The translations under genes and the position numbers were made by a program. A stretch of 33,854 nt of DNA from a virus, in IMG/VR virus record IMGVR_UViG_3300044809_000013, positions 1-33,854 of that record; one strand, 5' to 3'. Positions 1 through 6,624 of this stretch are shown here, in pieces. The notes under the pieces are model-generated. The model worked only from the letters and a program-made list of their open reading frames with translations, did no database searches and was not told where the DNA came from. The stretch's first letter is position 1. The number at the start of each line of letters is the position of its first letter.

Positions 1-358
1 GACCGAATGCGTCAACGTTACGAGACCTGCTGTTATCGCATCAGCATTTCAACGATCTCATCGTGACATCTACGCACCTCAGCCTCAGCTGAAAGGTTGC
101 CAGGCTCAGAGACCACGGCTGGGGTGCTCCTTCGGTCCCGGCACCCCATATGAGCCACCGCGAACGCCCGATCGAGGCGGACGCGGTGGACGCTTCCAGC
201 CGACATCGAACACGCTTGAGCGCCAGCGGTGGACCGAGCTGCTGAGCGCATCCCTCGTCCCCGGCGCGTTGCTGGCCATTGGTGGGGTGCTTGTCATTCG
301 GCTCGCCTCGGGTTCACGTTCGACGAAACCACGTCAGCGGCGTGCAGCTCGCGTGTAC
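1..358. other. Left edge, no confident gene
   Basis: No gene with a convincing start, ribosome site and protein-like composition is visible here. Two stretches look like possible remnants. On the plus strand a stop-free frame runs from base 2 to 571 and around 221-310 encodes a hydrophobic segment preceded by RQRWTELL and followed by basic residues, like the end of a one-pass membrane protein. On the minus strand the tail of a frame ending at 33 reads EVRRCHDEIVEMLMR, which is also protein-like. The two overlap, so at most one was ever real. The stretch may be host flank or decayed prophage DNA. Confidence 0.3.
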
Positions 359-850
359 TTAACCGCGGGACGGGGGGCGGTCTCCACCCTTGACGCCGAT
401 AATCTCGACGGAGCGCCAAGCGTTGGGCGAGTAGGACTTGACGGCGGTTGCGAGGTCTCCCTCCGGCCAGACTGTGAGAACCCCGCCGTCACTGACGTTG
501 TAACTGGCGGGTTCCACCCCGTCGTAAACCTGCACGGTATTATCGGGAAACGTAATACGAAAGTTGTATAGGTAGCCCATCTCGGGAAGTCTTCCATGGA
601 TGGCGAAGTCCGAGATCACCTGACTGGCCGTCACCGTGCCGCGTGACACCGGGAAGCGCAGGTCGAGTCGGTCGACCGGTCCGCAACAACAGCTTTCGGC
701 TCATTTCCGTGCCAAAACGATTGATCTCCGAAGCGAATGAGCCGGGGGCGGCGGCAACGGCAACCGGGGCGGCTGCCCCCGCCGAGGAGCAGTCGGAGTT
801 TGCATCCCGCCGCCACTGTTACTACCAGCGCCACCTCGACGACCATCATG
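359..850 (-). pseudogene. Decayed lipoprotein-like gene, frameshifted
   Basis: The longest intact piece is 359-649, a 96-residue frame opening with GTG. It has convincing protein composition (VISDFAIHGRLPEMGYLYNF, then alternating hydrophobic strands) but no ribosome site. Just upstream, in a different frame starting with ATG ATG near 849, lies a signal-peptide-like segment ending in the lipobox-like VTVAAGC. A third frame between them encodes an Ala/Pro/Ser-rich linker followed by FASEINRFGTEMSRK. Reading these pieces in order gives a plausible lipoprotein: signal, low-complexity tether, globular domain. This needs at least two frame changes, so I call a pseudogene, or a gene damaged by sequencing indels. 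Function unknown. Lipoproteins beside integrases in other temperate phages can block superinfection, but nothing in the sequence shows that here. Confidence 0.45.
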
Positions 851-1060
851 ATTTATGTTTCATGGACATTCGTATCGGAGCGCCGCCGTCCAAGGGCGGA
901 CATCAACGCGATGTCGTTCGGCAAGTCATCGTGTTCGAGACGCGCCACGCAACGGCATGACAGCGACTGAAATCAAGTCCGTGCCTGGGAGAGGCGAGTC
1001 AATGAGAACGTGTTGGATGCTCCCGGTCCTTTCCCCCTGTACGACAATGTGACGTGTTAA

Positions 1061-1829
1061 GGCCCTTTTCGTGACGCCGCTCGCGGATGGGCACCCACCA
1101 TTGAGAACGCATTCGGCGTCCTGCGCCAAGTGCTCGGCGCGGCGGTAGAGGACAGCCGCCTTGCTCGCAATCCCTGTGATGGAGTACGACTTCCGAAGCG
1201 GAAGCATTCCGACCGTGGGATGTCTAAGCCATCAGCAGGTGGTCGCTCTGGCCTCCGCAGTCGAACGGCAGGGCGAGGTGGTTCGGTTCCTCGCCTACAC
1301 GGGACTACGTTGGGGCGAGATGGCCGCGCTGCGGGTACAGGACTTCGACATGCTCCGCCGCCGCGTGAACGTGTCACGCGCGGTCACGGAATCTGGCGGT
1401 CTTGTCTGGAGCACTCCGAAAACGTGGGAACGGCGGTCGGTGCCGTTTCCAGCAGTCCTGGTCGCCGAACTGGCCGCCTTGATGGTCGGCAAGGGTCGAG
1501 ACGATCTGGTTTTCACCGACCTGCGGGGTGGCGTACTGCGGAACTCCAACTGGCGGGTGAGGATTTTCCGACCAGCAGTCCACGCCTGCCAGGCCGCAGA
1601 CGACACGTTCCCCTCCATCACTCCACACGATCTGCGCCACACAGCGGTCAGTCTCGCCGTCAGCGTCGGTGCGAACGTGAAGGCGGTGCAGCGGATGGTC
1701 GGAGACGCGAAGGCGTCCATGACTCTCGACACGTATGCCGATCTTTTTGACGAAGACCTGGACGAGGTGGCGGACCGACTGAATGCGGCGATTGAAACTA
1801 CTGCGGACGCACTGCGGACGGCTTACTGA
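1061..1829 (+). pseudogene. Tyrosine integrase, frameshifted remnant
   Basis: This is the phage-type tyrosine recombinase expected to integrate the element at the adjacent attachment core. One frame, open from 1061 after a stop at 1058, encodes the end of the core-binding domain (WAPTIENAFGVLRQVLGAAV, then EDSRLARNPCDGVRLP). The next frame, from about 1218, continues it directly (CLSHQQVVALA) into the catalytic domain. The join at about 1217-1221 looks like one extra base. The arm-binding N-terminus is absent. In the catalytic part I see Arg in TGLRWGE, Lys in TPKTWERR, HDLRH, and Tyr in LDTYADLF. The usual His of the box normally reading LGH is Asp here (MVGDAKAS). The frameshift and the missing histidine together suggest an inactive enzyme. 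Confidence 0.85.
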
Positions 1830-1866
1830 TCGTTAGGCTGACGCAACGCCCTGACCTGCTCAAATC

Positions 1867-1896
1867 TGGTGGAGCTAAGGGGAATCGAACCCCTGC
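1867..1896 (-). other. tmRNA 3'-end-like attachment core
   Basis: Read on the minus strand this is a T-arm (AGGGG, loop TTCGATT, CCCCT) followed by TAGCTCCACCA, the form of a tmRNA (ssrA) 3' end including the encoded CCA. No tmRNA body or tRNA anticodon arm lies upstream on the minus strand, so it is a 3' fragment and not a gene. Tyrosine-integrase phages of mycobacteria commonly use tRNA or tmRNA 3' ends as attachment cores, and the integrase remnant ends only 38 bases away. It is therefore most likely the att core. The exact crossover limits cannot be set without the other att copy. Confidence 0.65.
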
Positions 1897-1931
1897 GTGT
1901 CGTGCGGAAACCGTTCGCGACCTGCGCACAA

Positions 1932-1962
1932 GCCGACACACGACGGCAATGGCCGACACACG
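1932..1962. repeat. Direct repeats beside att core
   Basis: Two identical 11-mers, GCCGACACACG, begin at 1932 and 1952. Their starts are exactly 20 bases apart, about two helical turns. They lie about 35-65 bases from the tmRNA-like core, on the side away from the integrase. Short spaced direct repeats in this position are typical of integrase arm-binding sites, and that is the proposed role. Confidence 0.45.
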
Positions 1963-2034
1963 CCACCAGGGGAAATCAGTCGAGGCGATGACGCCGTCAT
2001 CAAGGTTCTGATGTGATCTTGTCCAGTTGCTGGC

Positions 2035-2040
2035 TACACT
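2035..2040 (+). promoter_or_regulatory. Possible -10 element, leaderless start
   Basis: TACACT fits the mycobacterial -10 pattern TAnnnT. Its 3' end lies nine bases before the GTG at 2050, so a transcript starting at the usual distance would begin at or next to that codon. No convincing -35 hexamer is visible. Support is weak but consistent with a short plus-strand accessory transcript. Confidence 0.3.
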
Positions 2041-2049
2041 CCCGAGCAT

Positions 2050-2403
2050 GTGCTGGGGGGCATTTTGACCGCGCCGGGGTGGTATCCGGATCCGACCACT
2101 GGGCAGCAGCGTTGGTTCGACGGGACGCACTGGGGACCGCCGGCGCCGCCGCCCGTTGCGCCTCCGCCCCCCTCGAGCGACCGTCGCTGGACCATCCACT
2201 ACGGCTTCGCGCTCATCGCCCTGATCTCTCTGATCTTCACCCTGGGGCCGGGCATCATCATGATCTCGTCGGCCGCCGGCGGCGACCCAGACGCGCGCGG
2301 TATCGGCGCCGGCATGGGGATCGGGTGGATCTTCTGGGGCGGCATCTGGACCCTCGTCTGGACGGCGTTCGCCGTCCGCCAAACGTTCCGCGGCCGCCAA
2401 TGA
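2050..2403 (+). CDS. DUF2510 membrane protein
   Basis: 117 residues. The N-terminus carries the DUF2510 signature PGWYPDPTTGQQRWFDGTHW (about residues 9-28). A proline-rich linker (PPAPPPVAPPPPSS) and two hydrophobic segments at about 50-70 and 88-108 follow. DUF2510 is a short Trp/Pro-rich domain found at the ends of many actinobacterial membrane proteins; its biochemical role is not established. Start: GTG at 2050 sits where a leaderless transcript would begin. TTG at 2065, preceded by GGGGGG, is a reasonable alternative and would give MTAPGWYPDP. It is the first of four plus-strand genes, three of which overlap or nearly abut, and probably an accessory gene carried by the prophage. Confidence 0.75.
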   Translation: MLGGILTAPGWYPDPTTGQQRWFDGTHWGPPAPPPVAPPPPSSDRRWTIHYGFALIALISLIFTLGPGIIMISSAAGGDPDARGIGAGMGIGWIFWGGIWTLVWTAFAVRQTFRGRQ

Positions 2404-2431
2404 CCGCGCCCGAGAGGTGAGGATCGATCAC

Positions 2432-2815
2432 ATGGCACAGCACTTCTGTCGGCGATGCGGCATCGAGGACACCTGCCACTACGGCAACTGGGCCGACCGG
2501 CACCCCGCCTGGACGGTTTTCGCCGGTCTGTTCACCCTCGTCTTCATGGGCATGATGTTCTCCGAGTATCCGATCGCGGCGACGTCCATGACGGTGCTGG
2601 CCGCGGTATGGCTCGGGGTCCGCGCGGTCGGCCGCGAGCAACGGCGCCGCGCCGCCCTGGCCGCGCGCGCCGACTACTCGCACGCCGCGCTGATGGCGCA
2701 GTGGGCTCCCCAGCCCATCCACCTTCCTCCACCGGCAGCCCCTTCGCCAACGCGGACGGCCGCGCCGTGGTTCGGCACGATGCAAGAGCCGACCGGCCCG
2801 ATGCGACGCCGGTGA
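2432..2815 (+). CDS. Small membrane protein, unknown function
   Basis: 127 residues from ATG 2432, preceded by GAGGTGAGG at a good distance. An in-frame GTG at 2417 falls inside that ribosome site and is less likely. The N-terminus has a CRRCG motif plus further Cys/His (MAQHFCRRCGIEDTCHYGNW), suggesting metal binding. Two transmembrane segments follow (about residues 29-45 and 50-65), then an Arg/Ala-rich stretch and a proline-rich, probably cytoplasmic tail. It overlaps the next gene by four bases (GTGA), indicating translational coupling. Family not recognised. Confidence 0.65.
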   Translation: MAQHFCRRCGIEDTCHYGNWADRHPAWTVFAGLFTLVFMGMMFSEYPIAATSMTVLAAVWLGVRAVGREQRRRAALAARADYSHAALMAQWAPQPIHLPPPAAPSPTRTAAPWFGTMQEPTGPMRRR

Positions 2816-3057
2816 AGCTCCTGCTGATCGCCGCGGTCCTGGCGGCCGCGCTCAGCGGCGCCGCGCCGGCCAATGCCGATCCCGGTCCGGGCCCCGGCAT
2901 GTGTCAGTACCCCGGCGACAACTACACCACCTGGTATCCGTGCACCGAGTACCAGCCATGGCTGCCGTACGGGACCGCGGACAACCCGCCTTACGGAAGC
3001 CCGCTACACGCCGCGGACTGCGGTTTTCCGCACCAGCACGACGTCGGCTGCTCATGA
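2812..3057 (+). CDS. Small secreted Cys-containing protein
   Basis: 81 residues from GTG 2812, which overlaps the previous stop. The first 25 or so residues form a clear Sec signal peptide ending at ANA-DP (VKLLLIAAVLAAALSG, then AAPANADP). The mature part is about 55 residues, rich in Pro, Tyr and Trp, with four cysteines that could pair (CQYPG, YPCTEY, AADCGF, VGCS). No enzyme motif is seen. Small Cys-containing exported proteins of this kind are common in mycobacteria. Function unknown. It overlaps the following tiny gene by four bases (ATGA). Confidence 0.65.
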   Translation: MKLLLIAAVLAAALSGAAPANADPGPGPGMCQYPGDNYTTWYPCTEYQPWLPYGTADNPPYGSPLHAADCGFPHQHDVGCS

Positions 3058-3167
3058 GCGATCCGACTGATCGCGGCGTCGACACCATCGACCTGGAGCT
3101 GCGCCTCCTCGCCGCCGTGCGCCACGACACGCGTGCTCGGCGGGCGGCCAACGACCGCCGCGGCTGA
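3054..3167 (+). CDS. Tiny accessory protein, possibly truncated
   Basis: 37 residues from ATG 3054, coupled to the previous gene by an ATGA overlap. It opens MSDPTDRGVDTIDLELRLLA and is charged and helical. Right after the stop, a different frame reads ADQLLDERLTTEAPE, which would continue a helix naturally. The gene may therefore originally have been longer and lost its end to an indel near 3150-3165. Function unknown. Confidence 0.5.
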   Translation: MSDPTDRGVDTIDLELRLLAAVRHDTRARRAANDRRG

Positions 3168-3250
3168 TCAGCTGCTCGACGAGCGACTCACCACGGAGGC
3201 GCCGGAGCTATCGGTAGCACCGACGTCTGTCCAACGCGGTGGGATCGCGT

Positions 3251-3721
3251 CTACGGCTTTGGGCTTGACGGCGGGTTCATGTAGATAGGCCCGTTGGAAC
3301 GCGTGATGTTCATCTGCGGAGGCGATCGTCTGACGGAAGGCGCAACGCTCGGCGGCGGAGCATCAGAAGGAGCGGTCGTGGTTGGGGCGGCGCTCACCAA
3401 TGGAGGAGCGTCCGTGCCCTCGGGAGCCGTTGTCTGAGCGGTGGTTAGATCCTCAACAACCGTGGTGGTAGAAGGCGGAGCGGGCGTCGAGACGGCAATC
3501 GACGGATCCACTAGAGGCTCTGGAGCTACTGAAGGCGCTGGAGCTACTGAAGGCTCTGATGTGGCGGCGGGTGGATACTTTTCGTCTGGTGCATCGGCGG
3601 GTCCGCCGCGCGGGTACCAGAGAACCAAGCCAACGATGACCGCCGTCACGGCGGCGAACGCCGTCATCAACAGCCCTCGAACGGATACGTACTTCCGCCA
3701 TTTGCGATATCGCCTCCCCAC
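3251..3721 (-). CDS. Membrane-anchored Pro/Thr-rich protein
   Basis: 156 residues. A basic N-terminus (MGRRYRKWRKYVSVR) precedes one transmembrane segment at about 17-37 (LLMTAFAAVTAVIVGLVLWY). The rest is a low-complexity Pro/Ser/Thr/Ala-rich extracytoplasmic region with repeated PSVAPA/PSVAPE units. The short C-terminal block NITRSNGPIYMNPPS is less repetitive. The topology suggests a protein anchored in the membrane with a stalk through the periplasm or cell wall. No catalytic motif is visible and the family is not recognised. It lies convergent to the plus-strand set that ends at 3167. Confidence 0.6.
   Translation of the reverse strand: MGRRYRKWRKYVSVRGLLMTAFAAVTAVIVGLVLWYPRGGPADAPDEKYPPAATSEPSVAPAPSVAPEPLVDPSIAVSTPAPPSTTTVVEDLTTAQTTAPEGTDAPPLVSAAPTTTAPSDAPPPSVAPSVRRSPPQMNITRSNGPIYMNPPSSPKP
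3520..3555. repeat. 18-bp tandem repeat, two copies
   Basis: CTGGAGCTACTGAAGGCG and CTGGAGCTACTGAAGGCT are directly adjacent. They encode the duplicated PSVAP(A/E) unit in the stalk of the minus-strand membrane protein. Because the unit is a multiple of three, copy number could change without breaking the frame. Confidence 0.85.
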
Positions 3722-3787
3722 GCGGCTGAAGAGTACCCGTGCGCAAGAAAACCTGACCGTCAGGTCGACGAGTTGCTCGACGAACGG

Positions 3788-4030
3788 TCAGACGTTGCGG
3801 ACGGCCGCGGCGCCGTGCAGTAGCGCGCACTCCGGGCCGAGGGCTGGCGCGTACACCGTCTCGCCGCACGGGCATGACCACGTTAGGTGGCCGTTCTTGA
3901 ACGGGCCCGCGCACGGCATGTAGCCGACGAGGACCCCGCGGCCAGGCCCAATCGGGTGACCGGCCGGGCATTCAGAGGGGGCGGTGACGACCCAGCCCCT
4001 CCGGGTGCGCTGGAGATCGCCGATGCTCAT
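3788..4030 (-). CDS. Small Cys/His-rich protein
   Basis: 80 residues from ATG 4030, whose start overlaps the previous stop as ATGA. Cysteines are spaced as in a small zinc-binding fold (CPAGHP near 21, PCAG near 40, WSCPCGE near 51-57, PECALL near 67). The middle of the protein, GVLVGYMPC and GHLTWSCPCG, looks like a two-knuckle treble-clef or ribbon. This is inference from cysteine spacing only. It forms a coupled pair with the 62-residue gene upstream. Function unknown. Confidence 0.6.
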   Translation of the reverse strand: MSIGDLQRTRRGWVVTAPSECPAGHPIGPGRGVLVGYMPCAGPFKNGHLTWSCPCGETVYAPALGPECALLHGAAAVRNV

Positions 4031-4215
4031 GGCAGCGGCAGTGTCTCGACCGTGGCGCCGGCCTGCTCGGCGTAGAGCTCGGCGTCGGCCCGCTCCGCGT
4101 CGGTGAACGCTCGGATGAGCTGTGGTCGTCCGGGTGGGCGGACGAGCAGCGTGATGCCGGCGACCGAGATGGCGTCCGAGCGTTTCGGCTTCTGTCGGCT
4201 CGCCTGTTCGTCCAT
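4027..4215 (-). CDS. Small hypothetical protein
   Basis: 62 residues from ATG 4215, overlapping the next gene by four bases. It has a charged N-terminus (MDEQASRQKPKRSD), a short hydrophobic strand (ISVAGITLLVRPPG) and an acidic helix (AFTDAERADAELYAEQAG). No motif is recognised. The coupled arrangement suggests it is made together with the Cys/His-rich protein that follows it. Confidence 0.55.
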   Translation of the reverse strand: MDEQASRQKPKRSDAISVAGITLLVRPPGRPQLIRAFTDAERADAELYAEQAGATVETLPLP

Positions 4216-4269
4216 CGAAGCAAGCTAGCACTACGACCGCCTAAGTGACGTGGTCGAGAGTGCCCCACC

Positions 4270-5232
4270 TTATAGCCCGGCTGGCGGCTGAGGCATCGGT
4301 TGAATCATCGCGGGGTTGATGACGATCTGCTGGCCGCCATGACGTATCAGGCGGCGCCCCAGCTGGTTCTCGATGATCTTCACCGCGGTGCCGCCGCCGA
4401 AGGTGTGTGTAATGGCGTGAAAGACGCTGAGGACAGCATCCTGCAACTCTTGGTCATCCTCGAGCGCCGTGACGTTCAAGCCTCGCGCCACCAGCTCGTC
4501 GCGAGTGAGAGGGCGACTATGTGACAAGTGCACAGTGTCGTCGGCGAGCCACTCCGCGACGTCCTTCGCAATCTCGTCTCGCTTCAGATTGTCCTGCAGC
4601 ATATAAGCTTTGAGCCACTGCTCAACGAGATTCTTCGCAAGCGCGGACGCTTTCTCGCACACATCGAGAACGCCCGGCGGATACTGCTGCAGGGTCGGGA
4701 GCCAGCCGGTCAGACGCGAAGGATCGGCTGCGCATTGGTCGGACGCTTCCCTGAACTGCGAGGTCAACGCACCAGCGGGGACGGTCATGCCGGAAGGCAG
4801 TGTGATTTGCGGGTCGATAGGTCCGAGCTGCGAATGTTTGCCCATGACGATCTCGTCGGCCGCCATCGCCCACATCGTGGCGGCCGACATAGCGGCCATC
4901 GGGATGAAGACCCGGACGTGCTTGAACTTGGACCGCATATACCCCACGAGACGATCGCAGGCTTCGGCCTGACCACCCGAGCTGTGCAAGATCAGATCGA
5001 GTTGGTCGCTGGTCTGCCCCTGGAACACCTCCATGAGGCCCACCATGTCGTTGAGCTCGATCATGGTTTGCGGGCCACCAGTCATCATGTCGACCGCGTA
5101 AATGATGACCGCCCGGCCCGTCAGATTGCTGAGACGCTCCACATACCGCATACGCAACGCGTCGATGTCGGCGCTCCCCGTTGCAGCGATTTCCGCGTTG
5201 ATCTCGTTGAGGATATCTCCCCAGCCAGGCAT
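4270..5232 (-). CDS. Serine dehydrogenase proteinase-like (SDH/ClpP-SppA fold)
   Basis: 320 residues. The core at about 40-145 matches the ClpP/SppA-type crotonase-like fold of the SDH_sah family (PF01972): a strand (AVIIYAVDMM), DLILHSSGGQAEA around 79-91, then PMAAMSAATMWAMAADEIVM with the likely nucleophile Ser116, and SQLGPIDPQ. Characterised relatives are cytoplasmic or membrane-associated serine peptidases. The C-terminal half (about 165-320) is helical and includes a conserved-looking segment FHAITHTFGGGTAVKIIENQ. It is coupled to the 62-residue gene upstream by an ATGA overlap. It lies outside the lysis operon, beyond a terminator and with its own candidate promoter, so it looks like lysogenically expressed cargo and not a virion or lysis enzyme. 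Substrate unknown. Confidence 0.8.
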   Translation of the reverse strand: MPGWGDILNEINAEIAATGSADIDALRMRYVERLSNLTGRAVIIYAVDMMTGGPQTMIELNDMVGLMEVFQGQTSDQLDLILHSSGGQAEACDRLVGYMRSKFKHVRVFIPMAAMSAATMWAMAADEIVMGKHSQLGPIDPQITLPSGMTVPAGALTSQFREASDQCAADPSRLTGWLPTLQQYPPGVLDVCEKASALAKNLVEQWLKAYMLQDNLKRDEIAKDVAEWLADDTVHLSHSRPLTRDELVARGLNVTALEDDQELQDAVLSVFHAITHTFGGGTAVKIIENQLGRRLIRHGGQQIVINPAMIQPMPQPPAGL

Positions 5233-5420
5233 TACGCGTTGGTGCTCGCGTCGAACCTCGTTCTGACGGTTGACACTAGTTGCGGCGGCGCGAGGATTCC
5301 CGACGCGGTGATGGCATTGAACGTGTTGATCGCCGCCGACACTGATGCGTTCGTCGTGGCTTGACTCAGCAGCCTGTTTTTCTGCTGCTCAAGTGACTCT
5401 TCCGTCATTGGTCGTCCCAT
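5232..5420 (-). CDS. Small partner of the SDH-like protease
   Basis: 62 residues from ATG 5420 (GGGGGACTAG upstream is the ribosome site); ATG 5408 is a second in-frame option. It is soluble and helical, with an acidic/Gln-rich start (MTEESLEQQKNRLLSQ) and a C-terminal part reading ITASGILAPPQLVSTVRTRF. Its stop overlaps the protease start, so the two are translated together. It could be an adaptor, inhibitor or substrate of the protease; the sequence does not decide. No known antitoxin fold is evident. Confidence 0.55.
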   Translation of the reverse strand: MGRPMTEESLEQQKNRLLSQATTNASVSAAINTFNAITASGILAPPQLVSTVRTRFDASTNA

Positions 5421-5467
5421 CTAGTCCCCCAGCAATCGTCGGCGGGTCCGGTCCCCACCTCCTATTG

Positions 5468-5473
5468 ACTATA
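5468..5473 (-). promoter_or_regulatory. Candidate -10 for protease pair
   Basis: On the minus strand TATAGT is a near-consensus -10. A weak -35-like TGTCAA lies 18 bases upstream. An AGGAGG follows at 5463-5458. The element lies between the late-operon terminator and the small gene at 5420, which is where an independent promoter for the protease pair would be expected. Confidence 0.4.
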
Positions 5474-5549
5474 GATGTCCGTTGATTCCGGTTGACATCG
5501 ATTGACTCTGTTTGCTGGTCACGGCCATGTAGCGCCTCAACGACGAAAT

Positions 5550-5577
5550 CCGCCCTCACTCCGATGAGTGAGGGCGG
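5550..5577 (-). terminator. Late-operon terminator hairpin
   Basis: CCGCCCTCACT and AGTGAGGGCGG form a perfect 11-bp stem around a six-base loop. It lies 40 bases past the last lysis-region gene on the minus strand. The downstream tract (ATTTCG on the minus strand, TTCGTTGT on the plus strand) is only modestly T-rich, as is usual in mycobacteria. It separates the late operon from the accessory genes. Confidence 0.65.
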
Positions 5578-5616
5578 TTCGTTGTGCGCCAATGCGCGGG
5601 GCGCAGGTATTCGAGC

Positions 5617-5841
5617 CTAGAGCAGCCCGCCCGTGATCCCGTGCAAGATCCGCCCGATGCCACCGAGCAGGCCACCGTTACCCCCGCCGCCGCCCACCGG
5701 CGGGAACGTCGGAAACGGCGTGTCGAAGCACAGGCCGGGATTGACCCGCGCGAAGTGCGGATCCTGACACTGAGGCGGAAAGTCCGACGGTAGAAACAGG
5801 ATGGACACCGCCACCACCAGAGCCACAGCCCTACCCTTCAT
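5617..5841 (-). CDS. Small secreted protein, end of lysis operon
   Basis: 74 residues from ATG 5841, which overlaps the previous gene. Residues 1-18 form a signal peptide or single membrane segment (MKGRAVALVVAVSILFLP). The mature part has two cysteines (PPQCQDP, GLCFDTP), a proline-rich stretch and a glycine-rich end (PPVGGGGGNGGLLGGIGR). It is the last gene before the terminator. No family recognised; an exported accessory to lysis is possible but unproven. Confidence 0.55.
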   Translation of the reverse strand: MKGRAVALVVAVSILFLPSDFPPQCQDPHFARVNPGLCFDTPFPTFPPVGGGGGNGGLLGGIGRILHGITGGLL

Positions 5842-6178
5842 CCGGGGCACCACCGTCGGCGATCCGCTTGCGCTCAATACGCGCCAGCCGCGACTCCGGT
5901 ATCGGCGGCAGGTCAACCACTTCCGTGAGAACACCGTTGGATTGCAGTTGGCGTTGCAGAATGTGCCAGCGGTGTTGAACTTCGTGCGCCCAACTTTCCA
6001 GGTCCCAGAAGTCGTGCTTCAGGGCGTTGACTAGGGCGAGGTTGTCGGCCATGTCGTCGAGGTTGGCCTGAGTCATCCGCGCCACCCGGTCGGTGCGCTT
6101 CACCCACCAGCCGAGCAGCGTGCCCAGGATGGTGAGCAGCGCCACGACTACCGAACTGACGACGGCGGCGGTGTTCAC
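5831..6178 (-). CDS. Single-pass membrane protein with coiled coil
   Basis: 115 residues from GTG 6178, chosen because it overlaps the previous stop as GTGA. An N-terminal transmembrane segment at about 5-26 (VVSSVVVALLTILGTLLGWW) is followed by KRTDR and a long charged helix (MTQANLDDMADNLALVNALK) likely to form a coiled coil. It has the size and layout of a small phage membrane protein of the lysis region, such as a holin-associated or spanin-like component. It lacks the signal and disulfide features of classical spanins, so I leave it unassigned. Confidence 0.6.
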   Translation of the reverse strand: MNTAAVVSSVVVALLTILGTLLGWWVKRTDRVARMTQANLDDMADNLALVNALKHDFWDLESWAHEVQHRWHILQRQLQSNGVLTEVVDLPPIPESRLARIERKRIADGGAPDEG

Positions 6179-6624
6179 CAGATCCTCGGCGCGAGTTGGC
6201 CTGCCCGCCACCCATTGCCGGCCAGCAGCGCGATTGCCCACGCTGCGCTAGTGGTCGAATACCAGTCGGTGATCGTGCCGACCAGCGCAAGCGAGTACAG
6301 GGCGAACACGAACGCAAATCCGATGCAGCCCGCCAGTTCAACCCCCCACGACCAATATTGGCTCTTGCAGTACGCCGCGTAGAGCACCAGCGCCGACGAG
6401 ACGATCATCAGCACGGAGAACGCCACGACGGCCGTGAACGAGAACGCCTGCCCCTGTACCGAAGACGGCGCGGGCCCGGCGATGATCTGCACGAACGACA
6501 CCCACGGCAAGGCTATGTTCGTGCACACCAGGCGAGGGTCCTTCGCGGGCCGAGGATGCGGCCAGCCCAGGGTGTCGACCTGTTCGCGGTTGTAGCGGTG
6601 GCGGCGCTTCCAGAACGGCCTCAT
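6175..6624 (-). CDS. Multi-pass membrane protein of lysis region
   Basis: 149 residues from ATG 6624, which overlaps the previous stop as ATGA. A basic N-terminus (MRPFWKRRHRYNREQ) precedes a juxtamembrane region. About three to four hydrophobic segments follow (near 37-55, 58-80, 87-110 and 118-135). It sits between another four-segment protein and a single-pass protein, all coupled by overlapping starts and stops. Holin-like or membrane-disrupting function is plausible from context only. Confidence 0.6.
   Translation of the reverse strand: MRPFWKRRHRYNREQVDTLGWPHPRPAKDPRLVCTNIALPWVSFVQIIAGPAPSSVQGQAFSFTAVVAFSVLMIVSSALVLYAAYCKSQYWSWGVELAGCIGFAFVFALYSLALVGTITDWYSTTSAAWAIALLAGNGWRAGQLAPRIW

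Noticed and set aside
1867-1945. Complete tRNA gene on the minus strand
   Set aside because: Only the T-arm and 3' acceptor are present. No matching 5' acceptor, D-arm or anticodon arm can be built in the 75-90 bases upstream.
2455-3057. 200-residue plus-strand frame
   Set aside because: The first 119 codons are an out-of-frame Arg-rich shadow of the membrane protein gene; only the signal-peptide protein from 2812 is real.
4027-5420. Toxin-antitoxin pairs
   Set aside because: Two small-gene couples are present, but none shows a known toxin or antitoxin fold, and the 320-residue member is a peptidase-type protein. Kept as unknown pairs.
5389-5592. 67-residue minus-strand frame
   Set aside because: It overlaps the terminator hairpin, the promoter region and the 62-residue gene, and has no coherent protein features.
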